From Dyadobacter sp. 50-39 (lineage in GTDB: Bacteria > Bacteroidota > Bacteroidia > Cytophagales > Spirosomataceae): DNA of 64,000 bases. Below the pieces are notes generated by a model that ran no database searches, was not told the origin of the DNA, and was given only the letters and a program-made list of their open reading frames with translations. The stretch spans positions 102,154 through 166,153 of the forward strand of contig MKSR01000018.1 in assembly GCA_001898145.1 (NCBI GenBank), read 5' to 3'. A program made the position numbers and the translations under genes. Of this stretch, positions 18,376-26,491 are shown one piece after another. The number at the start of each line of letters is the position of its first letter. Within the stretch, counting starts at the first letter, position 1.

Positions 18376-18792
18376 TTGAAACAAACATTTGGTAAGAACG
18401 AGCGGTTGTGTAACCTCCGCACCATTGGCAGGCTTTTCAAAAAAGGCAGCCCGGAGGTTCAGACGTTCTACCTTTATCCATTCAGGCTGCTGTATATCTA
18501 CGACCGGCAATCGCCTCCTGCCCTCCCGCAAGTACTCTTCTCCATTTCCAAAAGGCATTTCAAGAAAGCGGTAGACCGCAATCTGATCCGCCGCCGCTGC
18601 CGCGAAGCCTACCGGCTGCACAAATCCGCGCTCACCGCATTACACGACGAAACGCGCCCTTCCTACATTGCTTTTTTGTATCTTGCAAAAGAAATAACCT
18701 CATACGACGTTATTGAAACGGCCATGAAGCAGTCGCTCAAAAAGCTTGAAAAACTGCCGCCTGCCTTTCTCAAAGAACAATCCAATTCCTGA
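18376..18792 (+). CDS. rnpA: ribonuclease P protein component
   Basis: Protein subunit of RNase P, which matures tRNA 5' ends. From the TTG at 18376 it has 138 residues and opens KQTFGKNERLCNLRTIGRLF, matching the usual RnpA N-terminus; there is no in-frame ATG near the start. A further TTG at 18334 would put the start inside the hairpin loop and add 14 unrelated residues, so I reject it. The RNA-binding signature is RNLIRRRCREAYRLHK (about 75-90), with FSISKRHFKKAV before it. The CtpA-like gene follows 6 bp later. Confidence 0.9.
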   Translation: MKQTFGKNERLCNLRTIGRLFKKGSPEVQTFYLYPFRLLYIYDRQSPPALPQVLFSISKRHFKKAVDRNLIRRRCREAYRLHKSALTALHDETRPSYIAFLYLAKEITSYDVIETAMKQSLKKLEKLPPAFLKEQSNS

Positions 18793-18798
18793 ACATAG

Positions 18799-20451
18799 AT
18801 GAAAAAGTATCTTCGTTCCATTTTGATGGCTGCTCCGGTTGTGGGCGGGCTCGCATTCGTTTCGTTCCGCCAGGACGACCGCCTTTTCGAAATCGCGCGG
18901 AATCTGGACATCTATGCCACGCTTTTCAAGGAATTGAATGCTTATTATGTGGATGAGATCAATCCTAACCAGCTGATCAAGACCAGCATCGATAACATGC
19001 TCCGCTCCCTTGATCCGTACACGGTGTACTATGCCGAGGACGACATCGAGGATTACATGACCATGACCACCGGCAAATACAATGGCATCGGGGCGATGGT
19101 CAATTCTGCCGATGGCAAGCATACCGTAATGATGGTTTACGAAGATACCCCGGCGCAAAAGGCAGGATTGCAGCTCGGCGACGAGATTACCAAGATCAAC
19201 GACATCGACCTTTCGACCCGCGAAGATTTCGATACCGGGAAATTGCTCAAAGGCCAGACCCAAACAGCCGTCAAACTGACCGTGAAACGCTACGGCAACA
19301 CCAAGCCCCTGGAAATCACATTGAACCGCGACATCGTGAAGGTGACCAATGTGCCCTACTATGGGATGCTCAACGAGGAAGTGGGTTATATTGATTTGAA
19401 GGACTTTACGGCAAGCGCGTCACGTGAGGTGCGCAATGCATTCCAGGAGCTGAAAGGCAAAGGCATGAAATCCGTGGTGCTCGACCTCCGCGATAATCCC
19501 GGCGGTTTGCTGAATATGGCGATCGAGATCTCCAACATATTCATTCCAAAAGGCGAAGAAGTGGTTTCGACCAAAGGAAAAGTGAGTGAATGGAACAAAA
19601 CGTACACCGCCTACAACCCCGCTCTCGATACCGAAATACCGGTAGTAGTTTTGACCAATAACCGCAGTGCTTCGGCAGCGGAAATCGTTTCGGGTGTGAT
19701 CCAGGACTATGACCGCGGCGTGCTGATAGGCCAGCGGACTTACGGAAAAGGGCTTGTACAAACCACGCGCGACCTTTCATTCAATACCAAAATGAAGATC
19801 ACCACCGCCAAATATTACATTCCCAGCGGCCGGTGTATCCAGGCGATCGATTACAGCCACCGCAACGACGACGGCAGCGTAGGCAAGATCCCCGATTCGC
19901 TCATGACCGAATTCAAGACCAAAAACGGACGTGTGGTATTCGACGGCGGCGGCATTCTGCCCGATATCATCACCGAAAAGGAAAACTTCTCGCCGCTGGC
20001 AGTTTCCCTGGGCCGCAACCGGCTGTTCTTCGACTATGCGGTGAAATACCATTTCGAACATCCGACGATCAAGCCTGCGAAAGAATTCCACCTGAGCGAC
20101 GCCGACTATGCGGCATTCACCAAATGGCTGGGCGATAAAGAGTACGACTACACCACGCAGGTGGAGCGCGACCTGAACGACCTGGAAGCTTCGGCGAAAA
20201 AGGAGAAGTCGCTGGAAGTGATTGAAGACCAATTGAAAGCTTTGAAATCCAAGCTTTCACACAGCAAGGACAACGACCTGCAAATCTTCAAACCGGAGAT
20301 CAAGCAGATCCTTGAAGAGGAGATCATCAAACATTACTATTTGGAAAAAGGCATGCGGGAAGCCTCATTCAACCAGGACCCCGAAGTTAAAGCGGCGCTG
20401 GCGCTCTTCAAAGACCCGGCCCGTTACAGCCAGCTTTTGAAAAAGAAATAA
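18799..20451 (+). CDS. S41-family C-terminal processing protease
   Basis: A 550-residue CtpA/Prc-type serine protease. One N-terminal hydrophobic segment (MAAPVVGGLAFVSF) acts as signal or anchor, so it works in the periplasm. A PDZ domain (about 85-170; GIGAMVNS, PAQKAGLQLGDEITKIND) precedes the catalytic domain, with Ser in NRSASAAEI (290-292) and the general-base Lys in YGKGLVQ (317). The C-terminal 150 residues are a helical extension rich in Lys and Glu. It lies 6 bp after rnpA and is followed by a terminator. Confidence 0.93.
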   Translation: MKKYLRSILMAAPVVGGLAFVSFRQDDRLFEIARNLDIYATLFKELNAYYVDEINPNQLIKTSIDNMLRSLDPYTVYYAEDDIEDYMTMTTGKYNGIGAMVNSADGKHTVMMVYEDTPAQKAGLQLGDEITKINDIDLSTREDFDTGKLLKGQTQTAVKLTVKRYGNTKPLEITLNRDIVKVTNVPYYGMLNEEVGYIDLKDFTASASREVRNAFQELKGKGMKSVVLDLRDNPGGLLNMAIEISNIFIPKGEEVVSTKGKVSEWNKTYTAYNPALDTEIPVVVLTNNRSASAAEIVSGVIQDYDRGVLIGQRTYGKGLVQTTRDLSFNTKMKITTAKYYIPSGRCIQAIDYSHRNDDGSVGKIPDSLMTEFKTKNGRVVFDGGGILPDIITEKENFSPLAVSLGRNRLFFDYAVKYHFEHPTIKPAKEFHLSDADYAAFTKWLGDKEYDYTTQVERDLNDLEASAKKEKSLEVIEDQLKALKSKLSHSKDNDLQIFKPEIKQILEEEIIKHYYLEKGMREASFNQDPEVKAALALFKDPARYSQLLKKK

Positions 20452-20460
20452 TACCATCCG

Positions 20461-20486
20461 GCCCGTCGCTCGCGGCGGGCTTTTTG
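20461..20486 (+). terminator. terminator after the S41 protease gene
   Basis: GCCCG (20461) pairs with CGGGC (20476-20480) with further pairs inside, followed by TTTTTG. Its T tract ends only about 8 bp before the tsaB start codon. Confidence 0.7.
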
Positions 20487-20493
20487 TTTTTAT

Positions 20494-21189
20494 ATGCTCT
20501 TACTCAGTATCGACACCTCGATCCGCGGATGCTCAGTGGCCGTGCATAACGACACCGGACTGCTGGCTGCCTACGATCTTTTTACCGACAAATCGTCATC
20601 CGCTATGCTGACGACGCTCATGCGCGACAGCGTGGCGCACGCCGGGTTTCAACTGACCGACGTCGACGCGATCGTAGTCGCCAAAGGCCCAGGCTCGTAT
20701 ACAGGCCTGCGCGTGGGCGTATCCACGGCCAAGGGACTGTGCTATGCGCTCGACAAGCCGCTGATCGCCATCAATACTTTACAGGCGATGGCTTTGCAGC
20801 TCGTGCCATTCTTTCCGGGACATTTGTTCTGTCCCATGATCGACGCGCGGCGCATGGAAGTTTATGCAGCGGTTTTGGACGACAGCAATGCATTTGTACA
20901 GGAAACGCAGGCAGTGATTTTGACCGAAAACTCTTTTGAAGCGCCGTTGGCCAACAACAGGGTGGTATTCTTCGGTGACGGCGCCGCCAAATGCAAGCCG
21001 TTGTTCGGGCAGCATGCCAATGCAGTTTTTCCTGAAACGGATATTAAACCATCGGCCAGAACGGTAGGCCAGCTGGGTACGATCGCATTCCGGAACAGCC
21101 AGTTTGAGGACGTGGCGTCGTTTGAGCCATATTACCTGAAAGACTTCATGTCGCCGGCTCCCCGCAAGGCCAGCACACTCGTGCAGTAA
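20494..21189 (+). CDS. tsaB: tRNA t6A modification protein TsaB
   Basis: Partner of TsaD in making the threonylcarbamoyladenosine at position 37 of ANN-decoding tRNAs. The 231 residues show the ASKHA-fold N-terminus LLLSIDTSIRGCSVAV and the diagnostic GPGSYTGLRVGVSTAKGL with INTLQAMA (about 68-105). The C-terminal half is more divergent, as is normal. The start codon lies right behind a terminator, so its transcription depends on read-through or an unrecognised promoter. Confidence 0.95.
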   Translation: MLLLSIDTSIRGCSVAVHNDTGLLAAYDLFTDKSSSAMLTTLMRDSVAHAGFQLTDVDAIVVAKGPGSYTGLRVGVSTAKGLCYALDKPLIAINTLQAMALQLVPFFPGHLFCPMIDARRMEVYAAVLDDSNAFVQETQAVILTENSFEAPLANNRVVFFGDGAAKCKPLFGQHANAVFPETDIKPSARTVGQLGTIAFRNSQFEDVASFEPYYLKDFMSPAPRKASTLVQ

Positions 21190-21262
21190 ACGGGGATTTT
21201 GACATTTCGCCAAACAATCACCGGAGTTTTGTTGTTAGCCTTTTTGTAACAGGATTTTTAGC

Positions 21263-21799
21263 ATGGAAACTGACGAAATAGTAAACCGGGTAGCCACCAG
21301 CGGCATCATTTCACTGGACCTGGAAGAGCTTTACCACCCCGGCGAACGCATAGTTTACGATATCAAAGACAATCTCTGGCAGGGAATGATCCTGCGTGAA
21401 AAAGATTTTCGCGACTTTCTCAAAAGCCACGACTGGGCGCAGTACCAGGATAAAAATGTTGCGATCATCTGTTCGGAAGACGCCATTGTGCCCACCTGGG
21501 CCTACATGCTTCTTGCCGTGCAGCTCGAACCGTATGCGAACGCATTTGTTTTTGGGGACCTGAATGCGTTGGAAGACAAACTCTTCGCTGATGCCATTGC
21601 GAAATTGAACGCGGAAGAATTTGCAGGAAAACGTGTGGTAGTAAAGGGTTGCAGCAAGGTAAATGTGCCTGTATCAGCTTATGTGGCGGTTAGCAAACTG
21701 CTGAAACCTGTTGTACAAAGCCTCATGTTCGGCGAACCTTGCAGTACTGTACCGCTTTATAAAAAGCCCAAATCTTCCGTTTCCTCCACTTCCGTCTGA
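21263..21799 (+). CDS. DUF2480-family protein
   Basis: A 178-residue cytosolic protein that I recognise as the DUF2480 family, found in Bacteroidota; function unknown. Typical stretches are SLDLEELYHPGERIVYDIKDNLWQGMILREKDFR and, later, AIICSEDAIVPTWAYMLL and VVVKGCSKVNVPVSAYV (given here as separate pieces). The last 43 bp overlap the end of the convergent rnhB gene, with both frames coding. Confidence 0.85.
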   Translation: METDEIVNRVATSGIISLDLEELYHPGERIVYDIKDNLWQGMILREKDFRDFLKSHDWAQYQDKNVAIICSEDAIVPTWAYMLLAVQLEPYANAFVFGDLNALEDKLFADAIAKLNAEEFAGKRVVVKGCSKVNVPVSAYVAVSKLLKPVVQSLMFGEPCSTVPLYKKPKSSVSSTSV

Positions 21800-22386
21800 C
21801 CGCCGTCTTCCTTAATCAGTTTGAACGACATTCTGTGATAGGAACACGGGCCGTGCAGCACGATCGCCTTGCGATGGTGGATCGTGGGATAACCCACATT
21901 TTGCTCCCAACCATAATGCGGGAATTGCCGGGACAGGTTGCTCATGAGCTCATCCCGGTAATTTTTTGCCAAAACCGACGCAGCCGCAATAGAAAGATAA
22001 TGCGCATCACCCTTGATAATGCAGGTATGCGGGATCATCGGGTAAGGCGTGAAGCGGTTCCCATCCACGAGCAAATGCTCGGGACGAATCCGCAGCTTGT
22101 CTACCGCCCTGTGCATGGCCAGAAAACTTGCTTTCAGGATATTAATGCGGTCAATTTCATAGTTATCGACTTCTGCCACCGCCCAGCAAACAGATTCGCG
22201 GATAATTTCCTTTTCCAGCAGTAGCCGCTGCGCCCTGGTAAGCTGTTTGGAATCATTGAGGAATGAATGCTTATAATCGCGCGGCAGGATCACTGCCGCG
22301 GCAACCACCGGGCCGGCCAGGCAGCCCCTTCCTACTTCGTCCAGCCCTGCCTCAACGGCATCGATATTGTAATAAGCTTTCAGCAT
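21757..22386 (-). CDS. rnhB: ribonuclease HII
   Basis: Removes RNA from RNA-DNA hybrids and single ribonucleotides from DNA. From the ATG at 22386 the protein has 209 residues. The active-site carboxylates are in AGLDEVGRGCLAGP (Asp, Glu near 13-14) and LLVDGNRF (near 104); the last acidic residue is near 121-125 (IIKGDAHYLSIAAASVLAK). Its start overlaps the BatA-like stop (TGATG), so it is translationally coupled to that gene. The frame is open further upstream but only inside the BatA-like gene. Confidence 0.95.
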   Translation of the reverse strand: MLKAYYNIDAVEAGLDEVGRGCLAGPVVAAAVILPRDYKHSFLNDSKQLTRAQRLLLEKEIIRESVCWAVAEVDNYEIDRINILKASFLAMHRAVDKLRIRPEHLLVDGNRFTPYPMIPHTCIIKGDAHYLSIAAASVLAKNYRDELMSNLSRQFPHYGWEQNVGYPTIHHRKAIVLHGPCSYHRMSFKLIKEDGGQTEVEETEDLGFL

Positions 22387-23405
22387 CAGTCTTCCAGAAT
22401 ATTGGCCATAAATGTACTCTTCGTCCCAATCGCCACAAGCAGCAGCGTAACCGCCCAAAAGAGGTAAACGCGGTAGTAATCTTTCACATCGCGCGACAGC
22501 ACATCGCGGGATTTCACTTTTTCGAGCTGGTCGATTTGTTTAAAAACCGTTTCCAGCGCCGTGTTATCGGTAGCACGAAAATACTTTCCATTCCCGATTC
22601 CCGCAATATTTTGCAGCTCACCTTCATCCATCAATGCACCTGTACTGGCCGTAGTATCGGCTTTCGACATCTTTTTGGGCCTTCCGACCGAAATGGCGTA
22701 AACCTTCACGCCAAATGCATTCGCCAGCTGCGCGGAAGTGGTAGGACCCAGGTTACCAGACGTATTGTCGCCATCGCTGATCAGGATTGCTACTTTGCTC
22801 TCGCCCGCGGTGTCGCGCATCCGGTTCACAGCCACAGCTAATGCACTGCCGATCGCCGTGCCGGGCGTGGGAATGAGACTTGGGTTGACTTCGTCGAGAA
22901 AGCCGTATAGTAATTCGTAATCCGTCGTGAGCGGGCAGAGTGATACCGCTTCACCAGCAAAGACGATCAGCCCGATGCGGTCCTGCAAGCGGCCTTTGAT
23001 AAATTGCCGCGCCATCCGCTTGGCGGCTTCCAGGCGGTTGGGGCTAAGGTCCTTTTCAATCATCGAATCGGAAATATCCAACAGCAGCATAATGTCGATC
23101 CCCTCCGAATACTGGTCTTTTCGCTCGGAAACTACCTGCGGACGTGCCAGTGCAACCAGGATTAGGCAAATGGCGAGGCCTACGCAAACCGGCTGCACAA
23201 ACCGCAGCAATGTAAGCCAGCTCCGGAAGCCGGTTACCGAAGTGTAGGTGATGGTCAGCCGCTGCTTGTGCTTACGGTGCAATGCATTCCGAAGCCAGAA
23301 AAGAAACGGCACCAGCGGCAGTAAGTAAAGGAAATAAGGATAAACCCATTCATACGACCGCAGCGTGTTATACCCAAACCATTCCAGTGAAAACCAGTTT
23401 TCCAT
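22386..23405 (-). CDS. batA: BatA-like von Willebrand factor A membrane protein
   Basis: A 339-residue protein with two N-terminal membrane segments (PYFLYLLPLVPFLFW near 25 and a second at about 70-88), a vWA domain with a complete MIDAS (DISDSM near 110, T in PTPGTAIG, and ISDGDNTSG), and a C-terminal membrane segment (VYLFWAVTLLLVAIG). This is the architecture of BatA from the Bacteroides aerotolerance operon. In this locus only DUF58, a linker protein and BatA are present; BatB, BatC, BatD and MoxR are not adjacent. Confidence 0.85.
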   Translation of the reverse strand: MENWFSLEWFGYNTLRSYEWVYPYFLYLLPLVPFLFWLRNALHRKHKQRLTITYTSVTGFRSWLTLLRFVQPVCVGLAICLILVALARPQVVSERKDQYSEGIDIMLLLDISDSMIEKDLSPNRLEAAKRMARQFIKGRLQDRIGLIVFAGEAVSLCPLTTDYELLYGFLDEVNPSLIPTPGTAIGSALAVAVNRMRDTAGESKVAILISDGDNTSGNLGPTTSAQLANAFGVKVYAISVGRPKKMSKADTTASTGALMDEGELQNIAGIGNGKYFRATDNTALETVFKQIDQLEKVKSRDVLSRDVKDYYRVYLFWAVTLLLVAIGTKSTFMANILED

Positions 23406-23417
23406 TCAATGAGCAGG

Positions 23418-24344
23418 TTAAACGACGGGGCTGTCCAGTACAAACTTTCTTTTGGCCCTGTACAAACGTGTGGCGCCGGTTTTGAGCACTTCCAGGTATT
23501 GATCCATGTTTCCCGAACGGCTTTGGCCGTATACGATACTGTCCATGTTCTTCAATGCATCGGCCAGTTCGTCGTCGGGCATATTGTCGATAATTTCTCT
23601 TGTTGTATAAGTCGCGAAAGGTTTTTTCTCCAACCTTTCAAGGTAGTTTTTCCAAATGATGATGGCCTTTTCGGCATCCTTGATATTGCTCTTCTCCCGC
23701 GCGCTGCGCATCAGGCGATTGAACGAGCGCACGTACTCGAGGTGGCGGCGCTGCAATTTGAGCAGCTGCCATTGCTTGTAAATATCCCGGCCAAAAACCC
23801 AGTAAATGCTACCCGCTACCCCGATAATCAACGCAAATGAGCCGATCAGCATGGAAAAATTGAATTCGCTGCTGAGTGGGACGAGGCGCGTTTCTTCCTT
23901 CAACGCCGGTTTTTTGCGTAGGTCGATGTTGTTGCTTTTGATGAGTAAAACCGAGTCGGGCGCGGTATAGACGGCCGTACAATCCTTTTTTTGAAATACA
24001 AAAACCGGCAGCCGGAGCTTCTGGACCTTGGAAACATCGAATGAAACGAGGTGGTAAACAGCGCTATCGAGCGTCCCGCGTGCATCGGTACTGGACACGA
24101 ATGTCCTCTGCCCTATCAGTTCGAAGGGTGAGAAATCGAATGTACTGTCGGGAAAGAAAATCTCGGATTCCGGATTATGCCTTACGCTCAGGGAGAAATA
24201 AACCGGCTTGCCTACCTCGATGCTGTCGGTCAGGAAAATGCCCTTCGGTTTCATCCGCTGCTTGCGTGCGTCTCTCGCCATGCCCGAAAAACACAGCGAA
24301 AAGCCCATTAACACCGAAAAGAATACCTGAAAAACCCTAGCCAT
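23418..24344 (-). CDS. membrane protein of the DUF58-BatA locus
   Basis: A 308-residue protein with an N-terminal signal peptide (VFQVFFSVLMGFSLCFSGMA), a periplasmic beta-rich part of about 150 residues (SIEVGKPVYFSLSVRHNPESE), one membrane helix (MLIGSFALIIGVAGSIYWVFG near 190) and a helical cytoplasmic tail (KLQRRHLEYVRSFNRLMRS). Proteins in this position of bat loci resemble the BatD ectodomain in layout; I do not assign a specific family. It overlaps the DUF58 gene by 8 bp and precedes batA by 12 bp. Confidence 0.75.
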   Translation of the reverse strand: MARVFQVFFSVLMGFSLCFSGMARDARKQRMKPKGIFLTDSIEVGKPVYFSLSVRHNPESEIFFPDSTFDFSPFELIGQRTFVSSTDARGTLDSAVYHLVSFDVSKVQKLRLPVFVFQKKDCTAVYTAPDSVLLIKSNNIDLRKKPALKEETRLVPLSSEFNFSMLIGSFALIIGVAGSIYWVFGRDIYKQWQLLKLQRRHLEYVRSFNRLMRSAREKSNIKDAEKAIIIWKNYLERLEKKPFATYTTREIIDNMPDDELADALKNMDSIVYGQSRSGNMDQYLEVLKTGATRLYRAKRKFVLDSPVV

Positions 24345-25230
24345 TGGATGGTGCCGTACTTTTGGTATAACGTCTCACCTTAAACAAATGGATCAGCGCC
24401 GGCACATAATCTTCCTGGGTGTTGATGGAAATGTAATCGGCGCGGTTCTGATGGCATAGCCGTTGCAGCTCGGCACTGCGCTTACCGAACCGGCTGGCCA
24501 TTTCCTCGCGGTACTGGCGTGAAGAGGTATTCACCCAAACGGTAGTCTTCTTCTCCGCGTCGTAAAGAGGGATAATGCCGAGTCCGGGCAGGTTCACCTC
24601 GCGCGAATCGTACAGATGGATCACGATCAGGTCGTGCTTGCGGGCCAGGGCTTTGAGGTTGTGCTGGTAGTTGTTATCAATAAAATCGGAGATCAGGAAT
24701 ATAAAGCTGCGGCGACGGAGCACATTTAACGCGACCAGGATAGCCTCGGCAATATTCGTCTTCGTCGACTCCGGAACGAGTTTGTAAAGTTCCGAAATGA
24801 GGCCATAACCGTGTTTCATGCCGTCGGAAGGGCGGATATACCTTTCGTTCCGGTCCGAAAAGCAAAGTAGCCCCACCCGGCTGGCCTCCTGAATGGCCGA
24901 GAGCGTAAGCACCCCGCATATTTCCTTCGCAATATCGATTTTCAGTTTCTTGATCTCCCCTACCTGTTGCGACGCGCTCACGTCGAGCATGAAGAAGGCC
25001 GTTTGCTCCTTGTCCTCTTTGAAAATCTTGACAAATGTACCGTGACCTTTTGCAGAAGTGTTCCAGTCGATCGCCCGGACATCGTCTCCGTACTGGTACA
25101 AGCGCAGGTCGTCGAATTCCAGGCCGGACCCTTTGAAGACCGAATGAAAATTGCCGTGACGCTCGCTGGTCACCGCTTTCCGCATCCGGATTTCATACTT
25201 CCTTAACTTTCCCAGAAACTGCTCAAACAT
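24337..25230 (-). CDS. DUF58 domain-containing protein
   Basis: A 297-residue soluble protein. Diagnostic for DUF58 is GSGLEFDDLRLYQYGDDVR followed by AIDWNTSAKG (about 35-65). A degenerate vWA-like fold follows, with FMLDVSASQQVG in the MIDAS position and FIFLISDFIDNNY. In most genomes DUF58 genes lie next to MoxR ATPases and Bat proteins and may act in chaperone-like assembly. A -7 box (TATCTTTG, 25285-25278) precedes it. First gene of the DUF58 - membrane protein - batA - rnhB run. Confidence 0.9.
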   Translation of the reverse strand: MFEQFLGKLRKYEIRMRKAVTSERHGNFHSVFKGSGLEFDDLRLYQYGDDVRAIDWNTSAKGHGTFVKIFKEDKEQTAFFMLDVSASQQVGEIKKLKIDIAKEICGVLTLSAIQEASRVGLLCFSDRNERYIRPSDGMKHGYGLISELYKLVPESTKTNIAEAILVALNVLRRRSFIFLISDFIDNNYQHNLKALARKHDLIVIHLYDSREVNLPGLGIIPLYDAEKKTTVWVNTSSRQYREEMASRFGKRSAELQRLCHQNRADYISINTQEDYVPALIHLFKVRRYTKSTAPSNG

Positions 25231-25314
25231 AAGTTTTGCAAAAAAATTACCACCTTTGTCGTCTGGTATACCTAAAACAAAGATAGGTATTTTGATAGTA
25301 AGCTACGCCCTGCG

Positions 25315-25674
25315 ATGAAATTCACGACCGGTATAAGCCTTCTGGCACTTTCCATGCTGCTGTTTTCGGCCTGTTCGGAGGAGGAAAAGCCGCCGAAAGG
25401 CACATTGTCCGAAGAAAAAATGGCTACCATCCTGACCGACATCCACCTGGCCGAGTCCCGCGTGAACCGGCTGCAGCTGAAATCGCTCGATTCGTCGCTC
25501 ATGATTTTCAACCGTTTGAAAAGTGATATCTGGAAAAAACACAAAGTGGATACGACGGCATATCGCGAAAGCTATTCTTACTACATGAGCCATCCCGAAC
25601 GCATGACGACCATTTACGAAAAAGTGAACAAGAAAATTGAGGATCGGGAGAAAAAGAACAATATTAAGCTCTGA
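25315..25674 (+). CDS. DUF4296 lipoprotein
   Basis: A 119-residue lipoprotein of the DUF4296 family (recognised by sequence, typical of Bacteroidota). The signal peptide ends in the lipobox LFSAC (Cys near 20), followed by acidic SEEEK. The mature part is helical with ILTDIHLAESRVN and FNRLKSDIWKKHKVDTTAY. Divergent from the DUF58 gene; 55 bp before the glycosyltransferase. Function unknown. Confidence 0.8.
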   Translation: MKFTTGISLLALSMLLFSACSEEEKPPKGTLSEEKMATILTDIHLAESRVNRLQLKSLDSSLMIFNRLKSDIWKKHKVDTTAYRESYSYYMSHPERMTTIYEKVNKKIEDREKKNNIKL

Positions 25675-25729
25675 AAATTTCGTACTGCGCTCTATACTAC
25701 GCATTTAACTTCTAAACTGAACAATTTCT

Positions 25730-26491
25730 GTGAACGATTGCATTGTAGTGATCCCTACCTACAACGAACTTGAAAATGTTGAAGCCATCATTCGGAAGGT
25801 TTTTAGCCTGAACCATCCGTTTGACCTGTTGATCATTGACGACGGATCGCCGGATGGCACCGCAGGGATTGTGAAGGAGTTAATGAAGGAGTTTTCAGGC
25901 CTTCACCTGGTAGAAAGAAAAGGAAAACTGGGCCTGGGTACGGCCTATATCCACGGCTTCAAATGGGCGCTTGAAAGGGGATACAACTACATTTTTGAAA
26001 TGGATGCCGACTTCTCGCATCCGCCCGAGGACCTGGTCCGCTTGTACAATGCATGTGCCAACGAAGGCCACGATGTAGCGGTAGGTTCAAGGTATATTAC
26101 AGGGGTAAATGTGGTGAATTGGCCGATTAACCGCGTACTGATGTCCTATTTCGCGGGTTATTATGTGCGGATGATCACCGGAATGCCGATCATGGACCCT
26201 ACGGCTGGTTTTATTTGCTACACGGCCAAAGTACTGAACACGATCAACCTCGATAATATCCGTTTTATCGGCTATGCATTCCAGATCGAAATGAAGTTCA
26301 ATTCCTGGAAATACGGTTTCAGCATTACCGAGGTGCCCATCATCTTCACCGACCGCACCAAAGGCGCCTCAAAAATGTCGAAAGGCATTTTCAAGGAAGC
26401 CATCTTTGGTGTGATCACATTGAAAATCAACAGTTATTTCAAAAGGTATATCCCTAAGCATTCAGCTCAGAAATTGCCAGCCAACTCATAA
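25730..26491 (+). CDS. polyprenol-phosphate mannose/glucose synthase-like GT2
   Basis: A 253-residue GT2 of the dolichol-phosphate-mannose-synthase type, which charges a polyprenyl phosphate with a sugar at the cytoplasmic face. Motifs: VVIPTYNELENVE, LLIIDDGSPDGTAG, GLGTAYIHGFKWAL, the DxD in FEMDADFSHPPEDL, and FTDRTKGASKMSKGI. There is no C-terminal membrane domain. The start codon is GTG at 25730; no upstream ATG fits. Its last 38 bp overlap the convergent amidohydrolase gene. Confidence 0.9.
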   Translation: MNDCIVVIPTYNELENVEAIIRKVFSLNHPFDLLIIDDGSPDGTAGIVKELMKEFSGLHLVERKGKLGLGTAYIHGFKWALERGYNYIFEMDADFSHPPEDLVRLYNACANEGHDVAVGSRYITGVNVVNWPINRVLMSYFAGYYVRMITGMPIMDPTAGFICYTAKVLNTINLDNIRFIGYAFQIEMKFNSWKYGFSITEVPIIFTDRTKGASKMSKGIFKEAIFGVITLKINSYFKRYIPKHSAQKLPANS

